Positions 1 to 15,612 are shown, counted from the stretch's first letter. The stretch is DNA of 64,000 nt from Strigops habroptila (GCF_004027225.2 NC_044289.2:5383761-5447760), one strand, 5' to 3'. Numbers and translations are program-made. Notes: generated by a model from the letters alone, not told the origin.

Positions 1-511
1 TGTAGTGTGTTCTTGACCCATATAGGGCTCTCTTTTTCTAAAGTACATTTTGAACATCTGCATTCTAGCTATGTTGAAAATCCCCCTGACAATACATCAG
101 ATCTTAATAAACACAAATCACCACCATTTGGATCCTTGCTGGATTTTCTTTTTTTCGAATGTAAATAACAAAACAGTTTTATATCCTTGCACAGAAAGAA
201 CAGATGGTGCACTGGTGCGAAGGGTCTCTCATTACGTTTTCTTGGATTTTGCAGCAGTGGCCTATAGTCTGTCTAGTTATTGCTGGACTGCTGTGAATCA
301 GGCATGGAAACGACATGGGACGTGGCTGCAAGAATTTTGGAAAAAAGGCTGGTTTTCTCTCTGTATTTGCTGTCTTAGTTGACAGCATCAGTCACAAATT
401 CCCATCATTTCTACCATGCTCATGGCTGGATGGATTCTGAATTGCTGCAAAATTATCAGGAATATAAAGTCTACAGAATTAGTGAGAAAAACAAATAGAT
501 AAGAATTAGGT
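1..511. other. No gene recognised
   Basis: AT-rich non-coding sequence. The longest open frame on the plus strand (50-382) has no recognisable domain, no splice context and an amino-acid make-up expected by chance. Nothing else is seen. Confidence 0.6.
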
Positions 512-600
512 TTAATGGTTAGGATTTTGCACTACAGGAGACAAGATTCCCATTTCTGCCTCTGCCAGTTTCCTACCACTAGTTAAGATAAGTCATTTGA
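512..600 (+). repeat. MIR-like ancient SINE relic
   Basis: The stretch from the TGGTTAGGATTTTGCACTAC segment through the TCTGCCTCTGCCAGTTTCCT segment to AGTTAAGATAAGTCATTT follows, in order, the A-box side and core of MIR/CORE-SINE elements as I know them. It is heavily diverged and has no clear target-site duplication. MIR-class SINEs are ancient amniote insertions and survive in birds only as such relics. Recognition is by eye; a RepeatMasker run would settle the family. Confidence 0.45.
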
Positions 601-3600
601 GTGCTAGTGGTGGGGTTTTTTGGGAGGGGAAGGAGACGTTCTGAAATATGTAGCAGAAATTACATTTTAATTTTAAAGAAAATTTTCTGCCTCATAGATA
701 AGAGGCAACATAGAAAACTCCTCCTTTTGGCTGTACATCAGCACACCTGTGCTCAGATTTATTTCAGAATGAAGTATAAAAACATACAAAACAATAAGAG
801 AAAAACATGGATCAAGTTTTTAAAACTCAAAAACTGAACCTCATAAAGCTTGGGCAATTTCAGAACAGTGAGAAGGGCAGAGATAATTTCCCCCAAAATT
901 AATTTGATCATTGAGATATTCAGTGCACGCATGTACAGGATGCAATATGCAGCCTGCTCTCCAACTACAGGAAGCCTTTTTTGCTCACATCCATGTTCTG
1001 CACTGAGGAGAAGCTCCTGGTAACTTAAACAGTTGAATAACTTCCTATGAAGTCTCTAGAATGTCACCTCAGTGCTTGTCAAGTGTCTTTTTTCTGTTTG
1101 AATTTTCCACATTAATGGTTGTTGCTATGATACATCAAGCCTGCTGGTAGCAGCATGCAACATGATTCATTTCATGGGCAGGAGACCCTATGACAAAGAC
1201 TTATCAGAGCAGGAAATTAGAAAGGTGCTGTTCCTGAAAGCCATAAGAATGCACTTAAATATAATTTAAAATAATTTACCCTTACGAGAAAATAGAAACA
1301 TTTTAGGTAAAAGAGAGTCTGGCAAAAATACATCCAGTTGTTGTACTTTTGATACATGTTGTGGAAACCATCTTTTACCACACTTGTGCAGTAAATGAGC
1401 ACTAAAAATTTCTTTTGAAAATGTTACATACCCAAATTATTTTAGATCAGACCTTCTGGAAGCTAAGTATCTTGTCTGATGAAAACAGAAACTAATTATG
1501 CACTTCCCCCACATTTTTTCAACATTACTCTTTGTTGGTAAAAGACACTTTCATTCATCCATCTTCCACATCCTCCCAACTACATTACAATAGTCAATTA
1601 CAGGCCTTTATTTCTAGAGTGAAAGGTCCATTAGTTTGCAAATTTCTGCAGAACAGCTGAGCATACTAACTTTTGTTTTGACATTTGAGAAAAAGATGTT
1701 CTTCAGGAGATAATGAACCAGATCCTCAACAGATATATGTCAAAATAATTGTTTGGCGTGACATGAGTGGAAAAGAGATGGAAGGGATGATATGACTTGG
1801 GTTATAAAGTAAGGAAAACAGTATTTTTAATGAAACTGAAATAGAATTTAAAAGGTTAAACAGAAGCTGAATAATGAGTTTGCACCAGAACTAGCAAAAG
1901 ATTACTTGAGAGACGGCCTTTCATAACATCTAATGGATATAAACTAACCTAAATCTTCACTTCAGAATTATAACATTTTCCAAAAATGCTTGCAGATTTC
2001 AAAACATGGTCCCAATATTTGATTTCTGGTTTGTGACTGTGATCCTCTCTTCTTGTTAGATCACTGGTGACACTGTGTGTTTTGAATTCATCCAGCATTG
2101 CAGTTCCAGGAAGCACAATAGTTGCTTATGTCTAGCAAGAAGTTGACTTATTCCTGGCTTAAATCAGAACTCTCATCGTATGCAAAGGTTATAATTTTAC
2201 CAAGAAATAATTATGTAAACTAAATGTGTGTGCCTGGTCATATAGGCTTACATGTCCATGACCAGCCTGCTTATAGACACAAGAGAAAGACACTCCTTTA
2301 ACAGCTAATTAATTCCATCGTCTTCCTGCAAAAAATAAAGTTGCTTTTTTTTTAATGTATAATATTCCACTCTTTCTGTGAACTCAATGGTAGGAGGATA
2401 TTTAGACACATTATCCGAGTGCCAGTTTGCACAAGGCTGCTGAACTCTACCAAGAAAAAAGGGAGTTTACAATCATCTTCAGAGGATTTACTCAGCACTC
2501 TATTGAAAGCAGAAAAGACTTGGGATTAGAATTCACATTGTTTTCACTAGTGAGATGCAATCTTGAAATAGCTGGTAAAATATCAGTTATGCTGTATTAA
2601 GTGTAGTATATAAATTGAATTAATCCCATACATAATTGCTCCCTTCTTTCAAACCAAACGAAACATGTACAACCCTCAACAGCCTCATGCATGCCTTAAG
2701 GCTCTGTTTTAACAGCTTGCATGTAATTTGCATTTAGCCAGCATCAGCTATGACAATTTTTGCATTTGGAAATACCACAAGGCAAGTACACTGGATAAAA
2801 GATTCAAGATAAATTAGCACATCTTACCAATGATACAGAAATAAAACCTGCATTATGTCACTAACCTGCATGCAGTGCAAAAATGTAAAGCCATTTTTCA
2901 GCTACTCTTAAGATAGACTCTTAAGATACTGGCCAAATTCTTGTTTCCTAAAGTTTACATATATCGGGCAAAGAAGCAGAATCAGGCTGGGTAACTGATT
3001 GACTACCAGATTTCAGTGCATGGGACTACTGTAGATCTACTTTATGATCTCTATCATTTTAAGTATTACAGCTACCTTCATGAAATCCTTGCTGCAGAGA
3101 AAGATATCCTGTAATTTTTGACTGGAATTGCTCTTAAAAATACACGGGCCTCTCTAAATATGTCTGTAGACTCATGAAAGGAGAAATTCAAAACACGATG
3201 TTTGAAAGAGAGCCTACTGAACTTGTGTATGGAAAGAATGAGGTACAGAAAGAAATGAGAATTATTTGGTAATTGTCAAGGCAACATAGTTTGAATTCTC
3301 ACTTTGATGAAGATGATTTTTGTTATCCTTGCAAATTAGAGGGGAGAGATGGGTGTGCATTCTCAGAGATACATAATCCATGCATCACCCATGGTTGTTC
3401 TCCTGCCCAGAACAGTCTGCAGGCAAAGAGGTAATGTTCTGAACTCAGCTTTTTATTTCTTGCCTGGTAACCCATTGCTCTGCTCTTCCTCTTGAACTGT
3501 GACCCTCACCAGGGCTAGAAACTCAATTTTTGCATTTGCAAAAAAGAAGAAAAAAATCCTCAAACTCATCAACCACGAAATCCATTAGAAATCGCGCAGC

Positions 3601-6600
3601 TGCATAATAGTCAGTGACTTAACAGCTAAAGAACTACTGAAGATTTCATTGATTTTGTTTCTCTTAATTAATCTAAACATTAAATATAGGCAAATGTGCC
3701 CTTGCAAAGAGTTCTTCTGTGTTTTCAATGGGGTATCTTCTGCAGCTAAACTTAATTGTGTTCAGTAGTTTGTACAATGCTGGTATTTGTCAGCAGCAGC
3801 AGCATCTCATGGCCTGTGTTACTTATCTAAACTAGTAACCTTGGGGTTCAGTTCTGCATATAAAATTAATTAAGACATCTCCTTTAGTTTCAGTATATAG
3901 TGGATGAAATATTGACCACATACCTTTTAAAAGTGTTTCATCACAGTTTCTTATCTTCAAATGATTCTGTTTCTTAAGACTTTTTTTTCCTTGGGAAGTA
4001 GCATGTGAATTATTCCTCTTTCAATATTCTTTCTTCTGCTAGCACAGTTTGCATGCAAACAAGTCTCAGTACTTGTAAAGTGATAGCTCTAGAAAAACCC
4101 AGAAGGGCCTGACAGTTATTTTCACTACCAATAGATCATCCATGAGTAGGTTAAGATGAAAATTAGTTCATTACAAAATTATAATGTCATGGTGAAAACA
4201 ACATCCTTTTCTGCACAATAAACTTACAGCATATGTCTAATGTGGAGAACGCAACCCACAGACAATCACTTGCAGAAATCTGTATTGCATATTAAACAAC
4301 CAGAACTGCCTCCTTCTGGGCTATGTGTAAATAAATGATCACAGTATTAAGCTTCAAACAGTCTTACTTTAGAGAAGAGAAAATAAAAGCATTGTAATGC
4401 TGACACACAAACCTTACAAAATGCTCATGGCTCAACTCAGATGCAGCCTTTTTGCTATAAAACCAAAATAACTCAAAAAAATCATTAGTGGAGCACTGTT
4501 CCTTGGGGGCTAAGCAAGGCTCTTAGGGCTCTGTGAATAATTGATTCTTTTTCTTTGGTTCAGCTGCCATACTGAGGGAAAAATAGATTCTGCTTGGATT
4601 GACCCTAAATAAAACTTTTTTGGAATATTGAAATAAAAAAAGTTTTATTTCCATCCACGAGTATATATTTAACAGCACTTGGGTCCAGATTTTCAATGCT
4701 TTAGTCTCTACTCTGACTCCAGAGCTGACCACGTGCAAGATACTGACAAGTGGGCAAGAAGGGCAATAAGCACTTTGTCAATAGGATGTTGAAATGGTAA
4801 GAAATGCAAGACTAGGCAGGTAAATGCAAGGAGGTGACTTGTGAGATAACCTATAGATTTAGAGTGAGCTGCACAGAGGAGCAGCACTGCAGCTTAATGT
4901 TTTACTATTATTTTCTGTAATTTGTTATTATTTTCATCTTTTGAAAAGTGTCAGTTACCTTAAAACGAGGCTGCTTTATATTTGGACATCATAGCAGTTT
5001 GTTGTCTGTATTAACTTACTAATGCTGCTGTATTGATCCTGGATCTGAGCTAATACTGTGCCCTAACATACCAGCCACTATGCTATTGTAGTCACCAAAA
5101 GTGATGTTCTTTGTGTACTCAGACCTATACACACTTCAGTGTAACCTGGAGAGGTCACCGCAATATTGGAGTGGAAAAGAGGACGGCAATCACGTTATGC
5201 GTTGATTTGTTATATAATTTTGAAGCCAATTCTGAGTAGAGTTTACCCAGTTCATTATCCTAGGTACAAACTATGAGAAGGGGTATCAAATAGGTTTAGA
5301 TGTGATTAATTTTCCCAAACTCCTCTACAGTTATCCTAGGTAACCCATCACAATGGCAAGCTGTTTTCTAAGGGTGCCTAAATAGCAGAAAGGGTGGCAT
5401 TAGCAGGGTATCTTCACTGACTGCATTTGCTTCTTGATAGAAGATTTGATCTGTTTGTTTTAACCAGATGATCAGAAATTTGTGGCCTTTGGTGTAGATT
5501 GTGAAAATGGCAATAACCATAATCACCTCTTTCAGAGGATTACATGTCCACAAGGCCATAGTCTCATTTTGATGGTACTGGAACAAAGCAGCATTCAAGA
5601 TAGAAAGTCCACCAGAGGGAGGTTAAAGTAGCATTAGTTTGGGGGCCAGCATGGGATGCTTTGATTGATCACATACACATTGCAGCTTCTACCTGCAAGG
5701 CTCTTATGTCCCCAGTAGAGAGAAAACCTTTTTATCCTTCAAAGAGTTACCCTTCTGAAAAAGTGACCCTGTAGGGAAAACTCTACCTTCTTGTTTGAGG
5801 AGTTCAGAATCTAGCTTAAAGGCGAAACATATATGTCCTTCCTTTTTAACACCAGGTTTAAGAGAACATGAATGGAAAAAGGCAAATTTGTCAGCCAGCA
5901 GAAAAAGCCAGGTTATGAAGCTGGCCTGGTTTGATATGAGTCATAAAAATGACAGTTGAGAATGACTTTCTGATCATTGTCTTGCAGTGTTTACCTAATT
6001 ATATTTGCATATTTTTGGAATTATGAATTAATATAAATCTTATTATGTGATTTTACAGTACAGTCTTTCATCTTACTTTCTTCCTCTCTCCCTCCCACCC
6101 TTCATACCTCCCACGGCTGACCCTTTTACAATCCCCTTAGCTTCTGTGACACTCCTTCTCCCTCTAGATTAAAAGAGGATCCCCAATATTGTTCCCAAAC
6201 CTCCTAGAGCACATCCTATTGTGTGCATAGATGATTCCTATCAGAAGTTAATATATGTCATCTGCATGTTCCTATGCCCTTGATAGTATGCACATTTAAT
6301 GCATGCTGGGAAACACTATCACAGTGTTTTTCACCTTTTAACAGCATCTCAAAAATATGTGAAGCCAGAATGCTCTTATCACTACCAAAAGGCTCTTTTC
6401 ATGCTGTGACATTCATTCTCACACCTCTCTGCGCAGTGTGTCCTGTGGGGCTTGTCACTGTAGTGGTTTGCAGGCACTGCCCCTCTCTGTTGCTGTAGTG
6501 GGCAGAAAGAATGAAGGTGAGAAGTTTCATGCACAGTACTGAATATTTGTGGTTTTGAAACAGAGAAGCTGAAAAATCTTACCAATACTTACTTATTTTG

Positions 6601-9600
6601 GCAGAGGGAGAAGACTTCTCAGGCTGTAAGTGAAAAACAGACCAGAAGATCAGCAATTGTCTCATTACAGATATGTCAATATCCACACTAAAATTCCTTT
6701 TAGGGTTATCTGCAGTCTAGTGTTTTACATAGCAGATAAATCTTTCCTGAGGGTTCATCGGTGGTGTTAAAGTGGAACCTTCACTTGTCCAGGTAGTAAA
6801 TCACAGCACTCACACAAATATTGCAAATTGTTGCTTTTAATTAACTCTGAGTATTACTTAAAGATTCTCCTAAACAAAACACTGGTATTTTCTGATGCAA
6901 TGTTCTTCCTCACTTCCCCACTCACTTTCACCTTTCTCTCTTGTATAGAGAAACAACTGAGACAAATCATTGTACTTGTTGGCTTGTTCCAGATCCCTTG
7001 CACAAAGAGCTTCTTAGAAGTTATATACAAAACCATCACTTTTTCTTCTTTTACAAGGCTTAACTTGAGCAAACTGGAATTATATGTAAGATAGAAAGGC
7101 AAATAAACTGAAGGAAATAGAAACAGAAAGTTTAGACCAGAGTCTAATCTTGTAAACTGCCATTCTTTTTTTTTCCAGCTAGCTCGAAGTAAATGCTATA
7201 GTATTCACATGGCTGCCAAAGAAAAGTAAATGTCAAGTGAGAGTGGAGAAAAGAGAGAGACGAAGGCAAAAAAGGCTTTCAGTGACTTCTGCCACAGGAT
7301 CCTCTCCCAGGTTACATTCGTATCACCAAAGATTTTTCCCATGCTTTAGAGCCACTGTTCAGGAACTATTACTTTTTAATCTACTTCCATTTCCACAGTC
7401 ACCTGCAGCGAGGTTATTCTAACAACTTTGGGTTTGTGTTTTTTAATAGAATTGATTGATAATATATAGTATTTTAAAACTATAAGATTTTAGAATAAAT
7501 GAGTCTGCAATGCCTTCAGGATTTTTTTGACCATTCTTTCCAAAGTCCATGTCTTTCCTCCACAGATATCCACTCCATGTCTCAGTTCTGCATGAGTGTA
7601 TCTCAGTGACACTGCATTTGAGGTCTATACTGCCATCTGTCACCTCTTGCAAGTCATAATGCATTGGCGCAGGACATGTCTGCCTTGCTTGGAACTGAGT
7701 ACAATCACAGTGAAATGCATTAGATCTCATCTGTACATATAATAAGAATTCAAAATACGAGATAACATGCAGATAGCTAATAAGCATAGGCTTCTACTTT
7801 TATTGAACAGCAGTTTTGCTGTTTCCTTGAACTTTAGAATTTGTCTCGCTCTATTTTATTCACTGTTTAGATTCACTATTCTATTGAACATAGGTGTTTT
7901 TTCTACACTTGTACAGCAGCCACTGTGATAATGTTCTAGTTCATTAAAAGGTCCCTACCCTGGCACAGCACAGGTCGTTAAACAACATTTTCATCAACAT
8001 TTTTACCCCAGGTGTGAATCTCTTTCTGTTCCCTTGAAATCCAAATTTTCCTTTTCACTTCCCAGACTCCAACATCCACAGCAGGAACTGAGCATCAGCT
8101 ACTCCTAATTTCGAAATTTATTTTTCATTCAGCGGGTAGAAAGTTTTGTATGGTGGCCTTTCCATGTCATAAATATCAAATGTTAATGTGTAAGCTCCAT
8201 CTGGAAGACTCTTCATTCTTGAATTCTCAGCTCTGTTTCCTCATATAACAACAAATAACAGAGATCATTAAATTAGAACGTTTTTATTTAGGAATGCTGA
8301 AAATGTAACCTAGAGTAGGCAACATATGCAAAAAATGAAGGAGTAATGTTTTATTGACCAGTTTTTCTTTATTGCTGTTTATCTACAAAGAAATGAGAAG
8401 ATAAAATCATTACAGTAGTAAAACAACTACCATACCAAGTATACTGCTGCAACAAAATTTACTTTACTTTTTTTGTGTGCTTGAACTATAATAAGGAAAA
8501 TATGCATATAAAACATTTCCTACTAACTTCTCCAGTTTTGCTTACTGTAATAAGAAGCTTTTGATTTCTTGTGGTCCTATTTGACAGTAATTATTCCCCT
8601 TAGAATGCTCCATTATGCTCAGTTTTCTTTGCATGTATATGTGCTTGCATGTGTGAGAGAGATGTAAAGTCTGTTGTTCACTGTAAATTTTATTCAGACT
8701 CAACAACATCAATCTGTAATCACATTTACAGAATGCCTTTCATTCTGGATGATCCAAATGTGCTTTTCAGACTTTTATATAAAGAAATGTAGAATGCAGC
8801 CAACTTCATGTGGATTGTTATACTATTTGACAGCATCCAGCAGCGTTACACGTGATTTCAAACTGGAAGGGAGTATCCAGTAGCAATGTCATCACGTTTG
8901 TTGGGTGGATATAGCAGCTCATAATTTCCAAGGTAATGCCTTTCTAATAGAAGTACTAATAAGTCTTTAGTGGCGATGGCACTGAAGGTGTGACTTCACA
9001 GCAAGGACTGGACTCCCACAACTCACTGCCAAGAAAAGCAGAAACCTCACTAATCATAGTTTTTGTTCCTAATCACAGACTTTAGCAGTGCTACCTTTAT
9101 ATTGGCTGGCATGCCCACCTACCACTTTGGTGAGATGACATGTTCACTGAGTTAATCCAGAAAATCAACCCAAAAGGGAAAAAAAAAAAAAAAAGTAGTA
9201 TAATTTTCTGTTGGTTAAGTTAACTGAGTTAACTTGCTAAAGGTCACTAAAGGACTGCAGCCAGGTCAACAGGAGCCTGATTGGGAGCCAGGGGAGGGGA
9301 AGCAGCACATTTTACATGTCAGGAGCAGAGAACTGCTAAACTGTCCTGGTTTTGTTGTCAGTCTGCCTGGAACAGTACCTGCAGCAAGGTCTGCTTTTTA
9401 GCACCCGCTTCAAAAATTGGACAGCCCCATTCCTATCTGAAAATCATCAGGACTGCTTCCTACAGCACACTTTTTTTTTTTTTTTTCTCATGAGCCTCAG
9501 GTAGACAGATGGATTTTGCTCTCCTTTGGCTGCAAGATCCTCTCTAAGTGCACAGTGAATGCTGAGCCACAGCTGTAATGGAACCACACAACATAGGGTT

Positions 9601-12600
9601 TCAGTCCACTAGTCATAACTACAACAATCCAGATATCCCACTCCAAGAATGCTAGTGCAGCATTCCAGTACCAGCGTGACTAGGGACCAGCAGATGAAAA
9701 GGAATACACTTTGTGTCTTTATGAAAAAGTAATATTTATCCTATTTTGGTTTCTCTTGTAAAATGAAGATAGTTTTTTGAGGGAGAAAACTGTTACTCTG
9801 ATGTAGATTTATCATTTATCTTTGTAAAAATTGAGTTTTTCTGAAGCTATTATATAAAATTCATGATTTTCTAATAGCCATATATAGCTGACAAGTTTTG
9901 CAAACTCTTCCTAATACAAGATCAGATACTCACATAAGCAGACAGCCATGGAAATTAATGGAAAAATTAATAGAGCTAGTGGTAAAAAGGACTTTTCTCA
10001 GCCCAAAAAGGCTGAGACCTGATCATATTCTGAACATCAACAGCATTTTTATTTTTTTTTTGTATTGGGAAAGGGCTCGGGAAATATGAAAAGCAATATT
10101 GCATCTTTACTGTTTATAAAATTATTATATCTGTAACTTTAGAGGACTTCTTCAAGTCATCTTTCAAAATGTTTGAACATATGTTACATACAAGCATATA
10201 AATAGTCCTTTCGAAAACAATAGTGATAGATACAGGCATGTGTTAGATGTGGTAACTGCTTTATTCTGGAACCTAGCCCTACCATTGATTGTCTTTTTAA
10301 TTCATATAATCCTCATCTATTATAAATTGCATTTAGAAGCAGAATTGATGGGGTTTTGGGGTTTTTTTTACCCTATTGCTTTGAGTCACTCTCTTTACTT
10401 TCACAGAAATGAAAGCAAATAGAAAGCAGCTCCTGCTGCTTTGCCAGTGGATAGCTTACGAGTGGCTCATGTTGTTTTTTTCTAAATATTTTCTGTAATT
10501 CCCTGGGCCAGCTGTTAGTTTCAACATACATCACAGTTCCATTAAGCACAGCGCATAACTGTTGCAAACCACAGTGCACCCATTAAGCTGATGTTTACCT
10601 GAAGGCCTGTGAATAGATTTTGTCAAGATCAAAAGTAATTACTTTGTAAAGTTCACTTCCCACCCCGCATCTTTTTTCTGCTGAATAAATATTGCAAGAG
10701 GATGAAATGTGGACAGGTTGTTTACATCCATCACTTTTAAATATTAGTGCTAGGCTTATGCAGCTCATTGTTGTATAAAAATCATTTGGATACATTATTC
10801 CAAGTTGAATAACAGAGTATTTCAGATAAAGAACTAAACAAAGACTCTCTTTGTCATTTTGTATTGAATAAAGCAAAGGGAAGGGACTGTCTATTAATTT
10901 TATGGCTAATATATCTTCCCTCTAAATGGCTACACTTTGTAAACATTTTTGTTAACAAATATTATTAAAGCACATATCTGATTCAAACACCTATTATGGC
11001 TTATTAAAGTAAATATATTAAATTACCTACAAGGATACATAATAATACATCATTTCATTCAAGTAATAGCTATTTTAAAATTACATTTACTTTCCATTTA
11101 AAGACTACTTGGGAATGTAACTTTCTTCCAAATTTTTGGAGGTAATTTCATTCTTGAAGACACATGAAGGTATCAATGAGCAGTTTCCAGTGAAGTTTTC
11201 TTCATGGCACACTCTGGCATAGCAGAAAGAGAGGACTTGGAAAGTTTAATGCCAGCTATTTTTGTCTGGATCATCCCATTTCTATTTCTAGAACCAAAGT
11301 AGTAATAGCCATGCAGTGATATGGTTGGAAGATTCGCATACGTATCTGCTTTAGTTTTTTTCTTATATGCAGACTTCCAGCATAATGTTGAAATTTTGTT
11401 TTCACTTTGAGATCTAGATGAACATATCACAGCAATACTGAGCCTTCATCCTTTCTTTTTCTTCCCTCCAAGTTAGACATTGGTGTCTAAAGTAAAAATA
11501 AAAGTGCTACTGGGTGAGGACCAGCAGAATATTTTATGTATGAACTTGCTTCATAAACAGTTTCAGAGATGATTTTCAAAAACCCCAAATCATGGAGGAG
11601 TTTGCACATGTTCTATCTTATAGCAAAAGGTTCATCCATGACATTTGTTAATCTAGGTTGGCACGACAAATTCAAAGTGTTTGAAAAGTCTCTCAGGACA
11701 GTTCTTTAAAGTGTATTTTGCTCTCTTTTTCATTAAAGAACTAGGCTCATGTTTGAAGATGAATCCTCAGCTGGAAAGTTGCTTTTAGTTTTAAATGGAG
11801 AATTGACAGATTTTCTTCAATTAGGTTTTGGCTGCAATCCATCCTTGTCTATCAACCTTTCCAGAACTCCATTTTCCTCCTCTCTTACCCTTTTCTTTTT
11901 GAAGACAAGGGTTTTAAATTAAATAAATAATGTGTAACATTCAGGAAAAGGCAGACTAATATGAATTTTACAGCAAAAGGGGAGAATTTTTAAATTGGAC
12001 AGTGAACAGTGCTGACGAATGGTCTGTTAGAGCAGTCTGTGCTTTCAGAGTCTAAATATCCTTAGGGAAATTAGGAGTCTTGCCATGTTTGATATCCATA
12101 TCCAGAAATACAATTTTGTCTGCACAAGCATTAATTAGCGATTTTGGGAATGCTTTCAACAAGGCCAAGGATTGACTGGAACACTGAATTTATCCATACC
12201 CAATAAGTGTTCTGCTTGGAGAAATAAAACACTATATGCACACTTTCTACTGAGTTGGGCAAGAACCAAAAAATATTACAGTCCTCAGGGAATCTCCAAT
12301 TCAAAGTAGGTTGGACCTGGTAGGTTGTGGTAAGGCTTTCCAAGAAACTAGACTGTGGGTAACAACAAACTTCCAAATGCATAGGAATTCAGATTGAGCT
12401 CTAAATGAAGTGTCTTAGTCTGTCGTTTCTTGCAACTAAAGGTGCGGACACAACAGTTATTAAATTGACAGGAGAATTTGAGTCTTTCTTCACCAAATAC
12501 TTTGCCCTTCATTGTCTTTCTCTCTCATATACAGTAAGCACTTCTACAGAGATTGGAAGGAACACAAAGCTAAAACTGCTAACTCTATCAGTTTCTTTCC

Positions 12601-15600
12601 TTTATTGTTAAACTATTCTGGAGTTTCTTGGATCATGCAGTTTTGGCTGAACTTCATAGAGTTCCTTGTCTCAGTTGCCTCACTGACTGTATATTCATTT
12701 ATTACCTGTTTTGTTTTCTGCTGACATGTTCATCTGTCCAGCCTGAAATAAAATGGTTTATCTTTAGTCATTACATGAATCCTTAAGGCAATAACATTCA
12801 GAGGAGCCTTTCACTGGAAAATAAATTGTAGGCTAAAATGTCACTGAATTTTATTAGACAATCTAAAGTTAATTGCAGATAAGTTGATGTACTCATAAAA
12901 GATGATGCAATGTTTCTATTAACTCCAACATATGGTGACTATTCATGGGAGAACAGCAAATAGAGATGTCACTAAATGTTACTTTAAAACAATCAAATTA
13001 GGAAGCTGGTGATTTTTTTTAATAGAAACTTCTAATGTATTAGTTACTAGTGAGACTTTACCTAGCATTAGAAGTATTCAGAGGACATTGCTTATATAAA
13101 ACTGTGATAAAATTTTGATTATTTCTGCAGAGACATGGGGTTATTTAGAATATTTTCCAATGATCTGTGATGGAAATGGGAAGAGCTCTGTTTCCCTGAA
13201 GACCTGCAAGGCTTACCTAACACAATGATCTTTCAACTTCAGTACTAAACTCTGGTGCAAACAGATGTACCTGATTTGGTATTTCATCTCTTAGATGATA
13301 TTCAGCAGTGTTATACTGGTGATTCTTGAAAACTGAATACTCTATTTAGAATAAAACGGCCTTTGCTCATTGGAGTGCTAAGCTGGACTGGGAGCCATGG
13401 CTTTTGGCTTCTGCTCTCACTGCTGCCACCAAGATCTCAGATAATCACATCATCCATTCAAGCTCCCCTGGTTTCAGTAAAGGTCTTGAACACATTTTCC
13501 TTCTCTCACTAAGGTTCATACGAGGTTTAATTAATGAATGAACTCTACAGTGAATGACACTTGTAGGTAGAAGATATTGCAGATAGCATAGCTTAATTGT
13601 TTGTGTCATTGCTGTCCCTATCATTAAAAATTTTAGTGATAAGCCCTAACAATTAAATGAACTGTATTAATTATAGTGCAAACTTTATTCCGTCTTGTTC
13701 TCATGCAGACAAGTTCTGTACCATCCCACTTCGCCTTGATGTACAGTTTAAATGTACCATGGTGACATGTTAACTTTAAATCTGTTCTGAGTTAATCACA
13801 TGCTGCTAGAGACCATTGCACAGAGACAAGTCCTGTGCGAGCAATTCTAACAAAGCACAGACAATTATATTTTGTGTGTGCCTCAGCTAAGATATCAACT
13901 GAATAAAGAGCCAGAACTAAAGCAAGCTCCAAATGCTGCAATCAGTAGATGATTAAGCAATTTCAGGGTGGGGTTTTTTTTCTTTCATTACTAAAAATCA
14001 AGATGGTTTCTAAAGACATTTAAAGTCTATGAAGACTTCGCTAAATTACAGTTGTTCTACAGCAAGTGTAATATGTAAGGGAGGACTGGAAAGAATCCAG
14101 GGAGCTTGTTTTCACACCAAAGATCATTTATAGTCTATGAAATCATACTGGAAGGGCAGTGTGCCCTGGAGGATCAAACACCATGGTGTGAGTTCATATC
14201 TGACTCTGTGATTAGTTTGACACTGCATAATATTTACATAGCCACCTCTTTAGGAGTTCTGATTAAAGCTCTCAAATTATATCATAGATGTATTCAGCAG
14301 AGCTGAATATCCCGTCTGAACAGATTGTGACCATGACACACTTCCAGTTTTGTCTTTGCTTACCCAAGTAGCCAAAGGACACCTTTAAAAGGTTTAACAG
14401 AGTACATCAGAAATGTCACTATGGAAACAGAATCTTTTAGAGACTAGAGACTGCTACTTTGACAGAGCACCATCTTCCCTCATGAAGTCAGGATTTACAA
14501 GTCTTGGCTGGAAATTCTCTGCAGTGTCAGTGAAAAGTATAGGATTCAAGACTGTCATAACCATACAGAGCCAGACAAGCTCCAGAAATAAGACATCAGT
14601 GAAAAAGAGTACTAAAGTGTAGCCACTTTTAAAAAGTATTGTCTTTGAATTTATAAAACAATGACAATAATGTACAATAAACTATTATGGAATATAAAGC
14701 TCAGAGATTCTACTTCTATTCAGATATGTTAGGGATGGGTAAGGCTGTTTCTGCTGCTCTGCTCTTTTACTTCTCTAGTCTGTTTGTGTGATGCAGTGTG
14801 CCTGTTCTTCCTCAAATGAAATTTGTGTAAAAGGTACTGAAGATGAGCTGCATTCGAGTGCAGCAAGGCCAAGTCCAGTCCACTTGATTCCTCGATGCTT
14901 ATATAAGCAGCTGAGAAGTTGTTCTTAGTGAGCTTTTAGTTCATAACCTGTCTTAGGTCAATCAATGCAAGTCGAAAACACTTAGGCTTAGGCATGTTGT
15001 GTTTTGACGGGAACCAAATAAGGAGCTAGAACTGAGTTATCATTTCATTTAACTTAGCATTGGAGGCAAACTCTAGATAGGACACCTGTATAAAAAGCCC
15101 AGCAATAGCAAACTCATTTAGACAGGAAAGTCACTTGAGACTGATCTGTATGAGTAACAAGCAGTTTTCTTTGTGATGTAACTGCAGCTCTTCCAAGCAG
15201 TTGGTTTTTTTTATCTTGTGTGCTCCCGGGTAATGCAACTGTGCATCACCAGTACTCAGAGCAGATCAGGTTATGTTGTTTCCCTGAATTCTCACACAAG
15301 TACCTGTAAATATTTTGGTTGAAGTAGGGAGTTCAGCTATTCGGAAAAAAAAAAAGACACACAATTTGGTGACAAGTGATTAGAAATCAGCAAAGCAGAG
15401 AAAAAGAAAAAAAGCAAGCTGTTACTTATTAATTTAGAGTGACTCCAAAAAGGAGTTGCTAAACCTCTAGTGATTGTTGCTGATACCTACCCAGGCTACA
15501 GGTAGTTGGTAAGTGCCTGGTAAAGCATCTGTTCATCTACTCATGTTCTCATGATTTTAACTAAAAGAAATTTACCGCAAAAGTTTAATAACAACAACTT

Positions 15601-15612
15601 ATTTCTTTCAAA
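601..15612. other. Long non-coding stretch, no gene recognised
   Basis: About 15 kb of AT-rich sequence. Open frames on both strands are short (mostly 60-90 codons), overlap each other on opposite strands and show no domain. It contains A16 (9179-9194) and T16 (9471-9486) runs and a 19-bp palindrome (9217-9235, two AGTTAACT copies around one G). The minus-strand frame at 7443-7787 is preceded by an acceptor-like ATGTACAG and holds five Cys residues, but I do not recognise it. It most likely represents intergenic or large-intron DNA. Confidence 0.55.

Noticed and set aside
50-382. Plus-strand 110-codon frame near the left edge
   Set aside because: No domain, no conserved features and no splice sites; a frame this long is expected by chance in a window of this size.
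7443-7787. Minus-strand frame with several Cys and an acceptor-like site
   Set aside because: The open frame runs through the acceptor into flanking AT-rich DNA, and the peptide resembles nothing I know. Support is too weak for a gene call.
9217-9235. 19-bp palindrome of two AGTTAACT copies
   Set aside because: Considered as an HNF1 site, but the half-site spacing does not fit the GTTAATNATTAAC consensus; short AT-rich palindromes are common.
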